64,000 bases of DNA from the NCBI GenBank assembly GCA_026008535.1, contig BRKX01000004.1, positions 56,862,501 to 56,926,500 of the forward strand, given 5' to 3'. The position numbers were made by a program, and so were the translations under genes. The first letter of the stretch is position 1; the number at the start of each line of letters is the position of its first letter. Of the stretch, positions 46,801 through 57,739 are shown piece by piece. The notes under the pieces are model-generated. The model worked only from the letters and a program-made list of their open reading frames with translations. It made no database searches and was not told the origin of the DNA. This stretch comes from Perilla frutescens. Lineage: Eukaryota; Streptophyta; Magnoliopsida; Lamiales; Lamiaceae.

Positions 46801-49246
46801 GTTCAGCCATTCCCCATGTTTAAGATATAATGTCCATTAATTAATTATGTAAGCTTCTGAAAGCTATAATTAATTAATATCTTGTTTCTTGAGTAGTACC
46901 ACACAACTTCCGTATCATGTTAAGAATAAATTAATATTCTGCCTGTAGAGCTTCCCATGATCTTTGTGCTTTCTCAAGAGGACATCATCAACCTGACTCA
47001 CCAGAACATGGTGACCATATACAATGCACAACCCATCATATACATATATGTTACTGCCCAAAATATCGAGGTTATTGATCCTATCAAGAATCTCACTCAT
47101 TGATAAATCAAAGCAGTAGACATAACATATATATGTCCGCCACTATATATAGGTTAAAAACTCGAACTCTGTGGATCTTTATTCTCTCCCTTTAAGGTCA
47201 GAACAAAGAACAGTATCTTATCGTGATCCTCCTCAATACACACGCAAGTGTATCAGAATAATCAACTAGTCAAGATAAACCAACTATCAGATTATTCTAC
47301 AGTGTACAATGGTTGGTTCAGGACCATCTAAACTGAGAGCATTTTAATACTTTCAAAGGAATCCGATGATATGATCTTTACTGTGTGTTCACCCACACCA
47401 TATCATCTACAATGCAAGTATATGGAAACATGCATATAAATATAACAATAAATAAATGCACAAATAGTGATTGAAATCATTATTCAATCTATATTATCTT
47501 AATATTGTTTATTATATATAAAGACAAGCTTTACAGTATACAAAACCAACATCAAGTTGGGTATTACAAAATTCAAGGCCATTATCAGTTCTAAAAATTT
47601 TAATCTGCTTGCTAGTTTGATTTTCAATCATGGATTTCCTAGTTTTGAATTTTTTAAACATGGATTTCCTAGTTTGACTTATGTTTCATGAGAAAAACCC
47701 AAACTTTTCTAGAGAAATCATCAATTATAGACAGAAAAATCGATTCTCATCATGAGTTGCCAAGTGGTAGGACCCCAAACATCAGTATGAATGTATTCAA
47801 GAATCTAGTACATTTAGACACATTTGGGGTAACAGACATAGGAAATTTTACTTTATGTTGTTTACCAAAAATACAGGCATCACAGAAAGGCAGAGATTGC
47901 ACAACATCAGAACCAAACATGCCAGCATTTTTAAGAAGTTGAAGTTCTTTATTACTGATGTGACCAAGTATGTTATGCCATAATAAAGTGTGGTCTTGTT
48001 TAACAACATGCACAGAAGGAACATATTCAGTGTGACAGATATACAGGTTATTTTGCTTAAAAGCTTTAAACACTACTAAAGAGCCCTTAAGAACTTTCAT
48101 CTGACCATTACCCCATCTTCTCTCAAAACCATCATCTTCTAGAGCAACACAAGACAACAAATTATAGCATAAATCAGAGACATATCTCACATTTTTCAAA
48201 GTAATTTCAGAACCAGACCTAAACTTCAAACATACAGTGCCAATTCCAATTATTTTACACTTTTTCTCATTAGCCATGGACACAAAACCATTTTCAATTT
48301 CCTTAAAAGTAGAGAAAGCATTCTTAAAAGGAGAAATGTGGAAGGTACAGCCAGAATCAATCAACCATTCAGACTCACATATAGAAGAAGAGGCAGAATG
48401 AATAGCAGTATGAGAAGAATGTATAACCATGTAGCAATCACCAAGATTATCACCAGTAGCAACACTAGCATGATCATTATCAGGTTTGCCTTTTTTCTTA
48501 TTTTTCTTAGGCAGAGGACAGTCTTTAATGTAATGATCAGTTTTACCACAGTTATAACATTTTCTAGCATGCTTTGAACTTGATTTAGACCTGGACCTAC
48601 CCTTTTTCTTCTTGTTGCCATTTTCAGAGTTATTAGTAGACTTATTTTTCTCCCCCCAGCATGTATAGCCTTATTACCCTGACCTCCCTTCCCTGATTCC
48701 AACACCTCCAATTCCTTAGATTTAAGAGAACTAATGATAAGATCAACAGAGGCATTATCTCTGCCATACTTAATGGCAGCCTTAACATCAGAATAAAAAT
48801 CAGGAATGGCATTTAAAAGAGCAATATTAGTATAGTTATCAATTATTTTGTCCCCAGAAAGCTTAATGTCTTGTACCAGTTTAGAGAACATGTCAATATT
48901 TTCATCAATATCCTTAGACATATCAAGCTTGAACTTAAACAATTTTTCAAGAAGATGCATGCAATTAGAAAAAGAAGTTTCAATGTAAGTGGTTTCAAGT
49001 TTTTCCCATAAATCCTTGGCAGAAGTTAACTCACCCATTTTCCTAATCACTCAGATTAAGCATAATGGTAGAACAAGAAAGTTCATTCATTTCAGCACGT
49101 TTAGCAGGATTATTAGACTCATCATAGGCACCAGAAATGATTTTTACCACACGTTGTTGAATCAAAACACATTTGATTTTTTGTTTCCAAATGTTAAAGT
49201 CATTGTTCCCATTGAAATAGAGCATACCATACACATTTGCAGCCAT
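43832..49246 (-). pseudogene. Second copia gag-pol, broken and split by a solo LTR
   Basis: Gag starts at ATG 49246 (MAANVYGMLYFNG). A frameshift near 49,045 follows, then Gag continues (RKMGELTSAKDLWEKLETTY). Another frameshift falls at a poly-G run near 48,650. Downstream are a CCHC knuckle (CYNCGKTDHYIKDC, about 48,520-48,562), a protease with DSGC (about 48,350) and the integrase N-terminal HHCC (WHNILGH ... CDACIFGK). The solo LTR 46087-47551 interrupts integrase. After it come the integrase C-terminal part, an RT with YVDD (44690-44701) open for 299 codons, a TAG stop at 44252 (Tyr expected) and RNase H (STTEYEYVAITKC, YSDSQSAIQLCKN). Another break lies near 45,180-45,240. It cannot encode an active element. 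Confidence 0.9.
46087..47551 (-). mobile_element. Solo LTR of the first copia family inside the second copia integrase
   Basis: 1,465 bp, plus-strand ends TGTTGGG and CCAACA, flanked by TCAAG (46082-46086 and 47552-47556). Block order matches the 14,636 LTR throughout (CCATTCCCCATGTTTAAGAT, GTGGATCTTTATTCTCTCCC, AATGGTTGGTTCAGGACCAT), but it has visibly diverged. Strand is by analogy with the family LTR orientation. No internal domain, so LTR-LTR recombination has removed it. Confidence 0.93.
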
Positions 49247-49821
49247 TTTGCACACAAACAGGAGATAAGTGATAAAAATAACACCAAGAATAACAAGAAC
49301 ACACAAGAAACCAACAAAGACTAGATGAAGAACATTTGCTTGACACGAGCCCTTAATGGAGTAAGGTGAGAGCCCAGTTCACAATCACCCATTTGAATGG
49401 GGGCGCAGAGGGTCACACAAAGTCCAAGGCACAGTCAAGCAAAGGAACTAAGAAACAGTAAGAAATCTCTTCCAAGAGATTATCACAAGAGTGCAAAGGA
49501 ACTCCTACAGATCACACAGATCTGGAGTAGAAAATGCAAAAGAACATAAAGAACACCGAAAGAATAACCAAGATCGACAAAAAAACCCTAGATCGAAGCC
49601 CAAAGAGCCTAGATCTAAGAAATCACAGAGGCAAATAGCAAATACCAAGCCTATAGGTCCTCACGCCACTAAGAAAGATAAAGACAGAGAGGATCAGCCA
49701 ATTTACCAGAGCCATGCCCTAGAAGAGGGGAACAACATTTTACCTTTGTCATCCGTATGGAGAAGACGGTTCACAGTCAGCAGTGACGACCGGTGGCATA
49801 CTAAAAGAACCCCGACGTCTA

Positions 49822-49830
49822 CTGATACCA
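49822..49830 (-). promoter_or_regulatory. Primer-binding site of the second copia element
   Basis: TGGTATCAG on the minus strand, one base after the 5' LTR, complementary to the initiator Met-tRNA 3' end. The leader 49,247-49,821 shows no other feature. Confidence 0.8.
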
Positions 49831-49831
49831 C

Positions 49832-50345
49832 TGTTTGGGATCTGTACAGTTTACAATCGCTACCAACTAAAATAAATGATTCCAGCAAGACACTGGAAGT
49901 TACAGAGAGAACCCTAATCTAGAACTGAAGCCTTCAATGGCTCAGAACTCGAACAGATTGATCTCCTCCAACAAGCCGGGATTTCCACAGAGTTGACCAC
50001 GGTGGCACAGACATTAGACCACCAATGAACTGTGTTGAGTTGCACCACTTTCTGAACCCCCTCACTCATAGAGAATGAAGCTCTCACTCAGAAGAGAAGG
50101 AAGAAGAAACACACGAAGTTGAGCACAGTAACTGTCTCAGTTCTTTTTTTTTTCTCTCTCTCTCTCTAGCAAACCCTAGCGAACACACACTCAAATGAGA
50201 TTTGTGTGTGAATCGAAATGAGATACCAAATAAATAGATCGGTGTCTTAGGGTTCAGGGGAATGGGTCATCTTAATGAGTCGGGTAGTCTGGGCCCAATG
50301 CTCAAATAATTAGAAGCCCAGTATTAAATGGGCCATATTCTAACA
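49832..50345 (-). repeat. 5' LTR of the second copia element
   Basis: 514 bp, pairs with 42791-43312. Contains a CT microsatellite near 50,145-50,166, expanded relative to the other LTR. Confidence 0.92.
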
Positions 50346-50698
50346 GTAATCGGTGCCAATTCCATTCTCCAATTGAGCACGTTCAGATGAGGATGAAAGA
50401 TATATTGGGCTTTGGACAAAGTGGGCTTAGGAATGCCATTTTGATTTAATAGTTTGGGTTTTATAATGTTTGGGCTTAAAAATAAAATGAAACTTTAAAT
50501 TTAATCAAAATAATATTAATAACATGCAATAAAAATTATGTTCACTTATTTTATATAGACATATATATATATATATATATATATATTATGGTGCGACTTA
50601 TAGGACTAACAAATATAAATAATATCATGCTTTGAAATAAATTATCATTAAGAGAAAAAAAAATAGTGACTCGTATATTAAAAATTTGGGTTGCTACA

Positions 50699-50870
50699 GA
50701 AAATATGGGTGTGTTACATAGTAAATATATGGGTGTGTTGCTCCAAGTTTTTGGGCGTGTTTGAATAAATTATTGTGTTACACAATTCTTTTTTTATCGA
50801 GTTTTCGTCAAATTTTCAGCGGTCCCACAATTCATTGAGGGTAGTATGGTAAATAAAAAATAACTTGGTT
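50699..50870. repeat. Right half of the GTGTTACAC repeat
   Basis: Starts with target duplication GAAAA, then GTGTGTTACATAG and GTGTTACACAATTC words matching those at 41.0-41.5 kb. Confidence 0.4.
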
Positions 50871-52650
50871 AAAAAAAGAATATTCTACATTTCTTGATTA
50901 TAATAGAATTTTACAAGTGAAATTTAGTTACATAAATATATTCACACTTATTTTATGAATAATTTGATTTGGGTTATTTAAAAAAATTAAAGTGCAATTA
51001 CCCTTTGTATAATTATATCTCTAAAATTATAAGAAAGTAAAAAAATTACCTGCATAAACACGGCAGTGTCATAAATCATAAAGATTATCTGCACATGAAC
51101 AAGAAAAGCTGAAAAAGAATTCTGGTGCATATACGAGGAGTCGAGGAGCATTAATTTGAATTGCAGTAGGTCAAACCCAGACCCGCAGCGTCTGACCCGA
51201 CTGAGGTGTACGGATTCAAATCAGGCCCAAATCCATATGCATGAATCAGAGGCCCATTAATTAGTCTCTCTATTTCTGAACATCTCTAACTCGGGCCCAG
51301 ACCTATCGGGGCCCGAGCCCGATCACCACAATAACCCGTTTATAGGCCCTCCCACTGCCACCCGTGCTTTATTCAATGCCTTTCTCCGCCCGTGATTGTT
51401 GTTTTATAATTTTATTCTAAAATTAATAATTAATTTTTTGTACTCTTTCCCTTCTATATTAAATAAAATTTTATTCACTTATATTTCTCTCCATATAGGG
51501 TTAAAATTTAGAGAGATGGTGGGTGTGAAAACATATAAAACAACAAATATTTTGATAAAAAAAAAAACTTCTAATCCAACAAACATGTAGACACGAAAGG
51601 AGTAATTGATAGGGTGATATTTTCGATCTGATAACATTGCATTGATCTACAATACTTTATCTATATAAGTTGAAGAAAAAATAAATGAGCGGACAGAAAA
51701 CAATATGTACCCACATTTTTTACTTCTCCATTATACATGAAATACCATTGGGGGGGGGGGGGGACAACTCTTTGTAATCCCTACTTATTCGTGCCACTAA
51801 GAAATAACATTAAAAAATGAGACGATTGTGAATAATTATGCATTTAATTACTTTATTGTCGTAGGTATGTTTGTGAAATAACACCATTTTCATTTGTTCA
51901 TTGTTTTTTCTAGTGAAACTATGTCATTTTAGGATCAGTTTACACTTTCATCTTTCTTTCCCTTCCCAAATTAAATAGAAAAGAATGATGTTTTCATTAA
52001 AGTAAATAACTAAAAATAATAACATGAATAATTAAAATTTGAATTGAAGTCTTTGCTAATATAAACTAATTCATTAATTGAAATTTACTTGGTTATGACC
52101 AATAATAAAATTTCGAATGATAATTCATACATATTAATCATTTGAGGTAGAAATTATAATTCAGGTAGCGAATTAATAAAATGATAGCTTCACAATATAT
52201 AATTTATAAAATAAATTACATGAATAATATAGATCAATAATTTCAAATTAAAAACTAAAGCAAATAAATAATGTAATTCAATTATGATTCATTATTAAAT
52301 TGAAATTGATATCAATTAAATAAATATGTAGTCTAATTCATAAAATTCGAATCGATAATTCAACCCTAATTCATAAAAGTTGAATTGCTAATTCAACCCT
52401 AATTTGTTTAATTTATTTTGATTGGAGAGAGATTTGAGATAATTTGTTTTGATTTGTGTGCATTTAATTTTGTTCAAATATCAATTTATATATTTGAGTG
52501 AGACTCAATTTCCCAAGCTCAATTATATATAACTAATATCATATATTTTTTAAAAATATATCAAGTCTAACAACAAGAACCTTAAATTAAAAAAATAATA
52601 ATTATGGAGTAAAAATAAAATTTAACTAAATAACCCTGTTAAAAAAAATT

Positions 52651-52710
52651 GGAGGGGGGGGAGGTTGGGGGGTTGGAGGGGGCAAGTGCCCCCGACCCCT
52701 CCCCCTTCCA
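52651..52710. repeat. G-run cluster followed by a GGGGGC/GCCCCC hairpin
   Basis: The runs GGGGGGGG, GGGGGG and GGGGG separated by 2-4 nt are followed by GGGGGCAAGTGCCCCC, a perfect stem of 6 bp, and then CCCCTCCCCC. Both G-quadruplex and hairpin formation are possible. Probably a transposon end. Confidence 0.5.
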
Positions 52711-53381
52711 TCCGCCACTCTGTGTGTGTGTCTCAAATTTATAATTTAATGTTCTTTTTAATTAACTACAATTTTATTTTGAATGGGTAAATTCAAGTAT
52801 AGTAGGAAGAAAAAAAATGTAGTATTACTCTTCCAATTATATAAAATATATTTTCTTAAAAATAATCCACTCACATGTTTTGAAATAATTTATAATATAT
52901 TTATATGTAATATTATTGCGCGCATTCGCAATTATGCACATACCCATTTATATTGTTAAAGCTTTCATTTTATGTAGGTTGGCGACAGTAGATATTTTCC
53001 GAATGAGATAAAAAAAATTAGCATAAAAATGTGTGCGCCTGTTCATATTTGAGATTTATAAAATACAACATGCGGCATTATTAGCCAATTGATATCGTGG
53101 TAAATTAAATGCATTAATGCCGACTTGATTTTCTTATTATCAAATCTGTTACATTTTCTCCTTTCACATTCTTGGATGCACCTCAAAAGCAATCATTCGT
53201 CACAAAATTACTTAAATTGAATAAAAATTTGTGTTTATGTCACATCAATAAATTATATATCTAGATATAAAATTAGTTGTTCAGCACTTCTAGCTACTAT
53301 GAATGATTTCCGCTCCTTGGTACAGAATATATGTTTCTCTTTAATGTGATGCCGCACCAAACCAAACTACCAAACCAAAAA

Positions 53382-53447
<66 letters not shown>
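53382..53447. repeat. (TTA)n microsatellite
   Basis: About 22 uninterrupted ATT units. Confidence 0.95.
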
Positions 53448-53448
<1 letters not shown>

Positions 53449-55045
53449 CTAACTATAAATAAAATTGAGTAGACATCTACAAAACTATGTACGTGCGTGC
53501 CGTATGTGTAAATTTATCAAGTTTTATCATAACATTTTACAAAAAAAAAAAGAAAGTAAATATTGATTTAGTGTTTGGAGAGATCCAATTAGCCATATAA
53601 TTCAAATCATATCTAACAAAATTGATTGAAAAAAATACCTATGCGAGCAATTATTAACATGTACATATAAATAATAGAAGATGAATTCCATCTTAAATAT
53701 ACAATTAGAAAAAAACAATTAGGAAATTTGCATATTAAGAAATATTGAAAGTGAGAGTGTTAGAAAATAGAGGAACAAGTTTCTCCTACACTGTAGTAGA
53801 GATTAGATTGAGCAGGAAAGCTTATTGGGGTGGGTTATGACTTTATGAAATATATGTGGGCCCACTAGGCCTGTGACACCTAAAGTTTTGTAAATTTCTT
53901 AAAATTTAATTTGTCGTAGTACTGATTTTAATTCTTTGCTTTTTTTTTTTTTTTTTTTTTTTTTAAGTATGAGAGTAGGACTATGATTAGAGTCTTCATT
54001 TTCATTCATTAATTGCGGCACCTTCAACTACCAGTAGCAAAATATATACACACGCAATCAAACATGTATATGTACTTGCGGTGTGCAAACGTCCTTTTGG
54101 TTTCAAGTCAAATCGAAAAATAAATTAATTAAATTTATACTACTGCACGACGCCCCTTAATCGTGGAACAATGACAATTATTATTGATAAAATAAAATAA
54201 ACCTATAATTGTAATTCATTTATATCTACTCATTTGGTTCAAAATACAACCGTGTGGCAAATGGCAATAGCAAACAGCATTTGTACATCAATTTGGACAG
54301 TGATATAGCCTGTACAAATCAATCAATCCATCCCCTATGTGGGCCCTTTCCCCATCCTTTTATTTTTTTTTTCTCCATAAAAAATAGATCAAAACACAAC
54401 AAATATATCTAAATCAACTTTATTTTGGTACACCACCACCACGTCCAAACTCTTTTCCTCTCTCTAGGTATTATTCGAAACACCAAAACATTACTCAATC
54501 TCTTTATCTCAATTAATTTTCACACACGCGAGAGTGAATTTGTGCGTAGATTATGAATAAATCTTAACGATCCAACCAGATGATTCAATGGGCCAGAAAA
54601 AAAATGATAATTTATAAAGTATTTTAAAAAATGTAATGCTAAAATTCAATAATCGTGATGCTATTTCAATTCAAAAATTATAAAATGATAGCGACAATTT
54701 TGTAATATATGTTAGAAAATAAATACAATGCTAAAATTCAACATACATTTGCTAACATCAGAATACATATATTTAAGAGAAAAAAGTGAAAAATCTTATT
54801 TGTCCATCTAATTAATTTAAACGGTTCAGATTCATCCCTAATTTATACATTGAAGTAGTGTTACATTTGATATATATATTTCATATAGTATATATATACA
54901 TATACTCTTTCCCCATAATCATTAAAGTGTAGCGGCTTCAATAGTTAAAGAAAAATAACCTGTTTTCATGAATATTAATAATTTCAGTGATAATCCCAAT
55001 GAAGTGTGAACGTCTTTCCTAATTAGTTAGGAGTTCTTAATTTGA

Positions 55046-55802
55046 GGGGGGTGTATTGGATTGGGATTTTGATGGATTTTGTTGGATTTTAAAATGTCCA
55101 TGGATTTCTATGGATTTTATAAATCCATAGACTCCACGTGGAGTCTCCCAAAACTCCACATGGAGTCTCCCAACTCCACGCAGAGTCTGGCGGATTTCGT
55201 ATAGATTTCGGACCGATTTTGAACGATTTCAATGGATTTCAAATCCATCTCGCCAGCGCTCGTTGGAACACAACGATCGGTGTATCTGGTAAGAAAAATT
55301 AAACCCAGCGGCCGCTGGAATCGAGCGGCCTTGATCCCAGCGGCCGCTGGCACCCAGCGGCCGCTGGAGTGCCATCATCGGCAAGGCCAGCGGCCGCTGG
55401 GGTCGGGTGACGGCTGGGGTGCCCGATTTTAACTCCTCACCGGCCGCTGGGACACCGCGCTCGCTGGGTTTTTCAAATCCATCGAAATCTCGTGTCTGGA
55501 GGTCGGAATTCATCCTTTGTAATTTTCACGTGAAATCCAGCTGAAATCCAACGAAATCAATGACATTTTAAAGTCCGTGGATTGTTGAATACCGCAGAAT
55601 TTTAAAGAACTTTTAAAAGTCTGGATTGAATACACCAAGATTTCGTTGGACTTTTAAAAGTCTGGATTGAATACACCAAGATTTCATTGGACTTTTAAAA
55701 GTCTGGATTGAATACACCAGAATTTCGTTGGACTTTTAAAAGTCTGGATTGAATACACCCGGATTTTAAAAGTCCAACGAAATCTCAATCCAATACATCC
55801 CC
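55046..55802. mobile_element. Non-autonomous TIR element packed with palindrome arrays
   Basis: The ends GGGGTGTATTGGATTGGGATTT and the reverse complement of AAATCTCAATCCAATACATCCCC are inverted repeats, with TGA on both sides (55043-55045 and 55803-55805) as a possible 3-bp target duplication. Inside are three internal arrays. The first has three units of ACTCCACxxxGAGTCTCCCA (55130-55190), the first a perfect GACTCCACGTGGAGTC palindrome. The second has four perfect CCAGCGGCCGCTGG palindromes (55305-55318, 55337-55350, 55354-55367, 55387-55400) plus partial copies. The third has about four units of 41 bp with ACTTTTAAAAGTCTGGATTG (about 55,600-55,765). No protein is encoded; the 94- and 66-codon frames are by-products of the arrays. 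Possibly PIF/Harbinger-related from the 3-bp duplication, but unproved. Confidence 0.7.
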
Positions 55803-57337
55803 TGAATCTTAGTTTAAATCCCGTCCTTATTTGCAGTTGTGTACTTGATTAAATGTGAGAATTTATTATTATTATTTTTTTTTATTTTTTTTTGCGTAAA
55901 ATTGTTTTATGTTCAAACTATTGGGTTGGCATTGGATGAAGTTATACATTTAAGATCTTCTAGTTCCAACTTGTGTTTGCCAATCGTGTGCCAAATTTTA
56001 AAATAATTTTTTTTTTCTTTTTTTTTTTCTTCAATTTTCATTTCTTTTGGTTTGGTATAATTTTACATTATTATTTAAGGTTTATTCCACCCAATTAGAG
56101 TTTATAATTATTTGTTAATATTTAATTTTCATTTTTAGTTATTATAATTGATTTTTGGGATTATTCCAAACTTAGGGTATATAATTTTTTAAAATTTCAA
56201 TTTTTAACACACAGTTGGCATACATAAGTTGAGACTAGATGATCTTTACTCGAAGTTAATTATAAGTCAAATGTTTGAATTTTGAAAATGCCTTTGTCGG
56301 TTGGTTTATTTAATTTGATTTTGGATCTAAAGAAAACGTTATTAATTAAGCGGTATACTTTATTTACAAACCGTGGGCACTTTAAAAAAATATCACATTA
56401 TGTTAATAATACTACTACTACCATGTTGAAATTTATAAAGACGAAAATTTTTAAATAGTCATTATTACTTAGTAAATCATGTAAATAGTCATGTTTAAAA
56501 AAAATAATGTTTCTAGCCATTATCAGAAAAAAAAAAGTACTACAATACTCTTAGTTCTATATTTATTATTAAAAATTATTATATATATATATTAATAATA
56601 TTAGGAAAAATATATAAATTTCTCTCCTCCATCTGCGAGCGTCGTTCTGTTGTCCTCCTTCATTCTTCAATCCATGTTTTATCAATTGAAACAAAACTAT
56701 CATTGAGAAAGAGTATAATATTCAAGTATTTGCACTCTTTTTATTGATAGATGTTTTATCACGATTCTTCATCTCTTTGCATTCTTCAAGCCATGTCTTA
56801 TCACGATTCTTCATCTATTTAATCCCCGTTTCAACCAGAAATTATCTTATGCAATGTCGAAAATTAGGGATTCATTGCTCATTGAGAAGTTTTTGAAGTT
56901 TTGTTGACACCGAGTATAGGAGTTTATTTGTGCACCAATTTATTTATGTATTCATGTAATATATTTCAATTTTAATAGTTGCACAAGAGCATAAATTATC
57001 AGAGTCATGCAATCGTGTAACTATGCATTTTTAAATAGTGCATGATTATGCGAATTTACATACTCATGCAGTCGTGTATCAGTGTATTGATCAACTGCTG
57101 CACGTACGTGTACACAAATGACCTTTATCTTATTTCCGTGTATAGTTTTTTTAAAAAAAACTACCGCAATGAAGTAATCGTGTACTCGTGTATTAATTCT
57201 TTATTGATCTAATGCACGAGAACACGAGTTGGACTATTTATATCGATGGAGGTAGAAGGCTTGACGTAGAAGGCGAAGAAATATAAATTCATATATATAA
57301 TTGCAATTCTTTTTGGAAGGAGGCGAAATATGGAATA
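55803..57337. other. Intergenic AT-rich DNA, no gene seen
   Basis: About 56,060-56,210 resembles the interior of the 2.2-3.4 kb TIR element (GGTTTATTCCA-C-AATTA words). A short duplication around 56,740-56,815 repeats TTATCACGATTCTTCATCT. Nothing else recognised. Confidence 0.45.
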
Positions 57338-57342
57338 ACGAA

Positions 57343-57734
57343 TGTAACGGACCCGGCTACTGGACTGACAGTTGTCCCCACAAACCAACATGAGTCTTTC
57401 CAGACTGCCGTGTCCTCACTCACACGCTCCTTGAGAAACTTCCCAGGGGGTCACCCATCCCACCATTGCTCCAGGTCAAGCACGCTTAACTTTGGAGTTT
57501 TGATGGAACGAGCGCCAGAAAAGAAGATGCACCTTGTTAGTATGAGTAGCACCAATCAAATCCTTTAAGCTCTCCTCAACTATACAGTCCCATTCCTGTA
57601 TAGCCTCAGAATCTCTCTCTTTCGGGTAAATTCGGTTCATTCATGTGCCCCTTCGCTTGGAAGTCTTATAGGAGCCGCTCTTTGTCCGTGCCTTGCACCG
57701 GCGATCACTCCACGCTTCGGCCCCGCGCGTCACA
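57343..57734 (-). mobile_element. Cassandra-type solo LTR with 5S-rRNA-derived promoter
   Basis: 392 bp, TGTGACGCGCGGGGCC at the minus-strand start and GGGTCCGTTACA at the end, flanked by ACGAA (57338-57342 and 57735-57739). On the minus strand, 57,435-57,515 is clearly 5S-derived: CATCAAAACTCC, AGTTAAGCGTGCTTG (A-box/IE region) and GGATGGGTGACCCCTGGGAAG (C-box region). Cassandra TRIM elements carry exactly such a 5S region in their LTRs. No second LTR or internal domain is present. The 5S part is diverged between the two promoter halves and is not a 5S gene. Confidence 0.9.
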
Positions 57735-57739
57735 ACGAA

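Larger units (their letters stand above)
42791..50345 (-). mobile_element. Second Ty1/copia retrotransposon (Tork/TNT1-like), full length, degenerate
   Basis: LTRs 42791-43312 and 49832-50345 are flanked by GTAAT (42786-42790 and 50346-50350). Minus-strand order: 5' LTR, Met-tRNA-type primer-binding site, gag, protease, integrase, RT, RNase H, polypurine tract, 3' LTR. It is about 6.1 kb without the 1,465-bp solo LTR inserted in integrase. The polyprotein is broken by frameshifts and stops. The Gag start (MAANVYGMLYFNGNN) and RNase H wording resemble Tork/TNT1-type copia. Confidence 0.93.
41514..50698 (-). mobile_element. Ty3/gypsy-type solo LTR, split by the second copia element
   Basis: The left plus-strand end TGTGATGCCCC and right end TTGCTACA are both flanked by GAAAA (41509-41513 and 50699-50703). 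Without the 7.56-kb copia insertion it is about 1.6 kb. On the minus strand it starts TGTAGCAACCC and ends GGGGCATCACA, a start and end style common in plant gypsy LTRs. A TATA-like box (ATATAAATAG) lies at about 42,695. The same family is present at 62,501-64,000. No internal domain is present, so it is a solo LTR. Confidence 0.85.
50871..55045. other. Intergenic AT-rich DNA, no gene recognised
   Basis: No coding region with a known domain. A more GC-balanced stretch (about 51,120-51,390) contains several GGCCCA/GGGCCC words but no usable frame. Simple repeats: poly-G at about 51,751-51,764, two copies of TTCAACCCTAATT in a unit of about 35 bp (52,335-52,405), a G/C-rich patch (52,651-52,710), (TTA)n at about 53,382-53,447, and poly-T at about 53,940-53,963. 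At 54,510-54,780 there is a fragment like the TIR family at 2.2 kb (ATGCTAAAATTCA words). Confidence 0.5.

Noticed and set aside
51120..51390. Possible gene end or promoter with GGCCCA words
   Set aside because: Base composition is more balanced, but there is no open frame or splice pattern of useful length. Left as unassigned intergenic DNA.
57435..57515. 5S rRNA gene
   Set aside because: Only part of a 5S-like sequence, diverged between boxes and inside a bounded solo LTR with a 5-bp target duplication. It is a Cassandra promoter.
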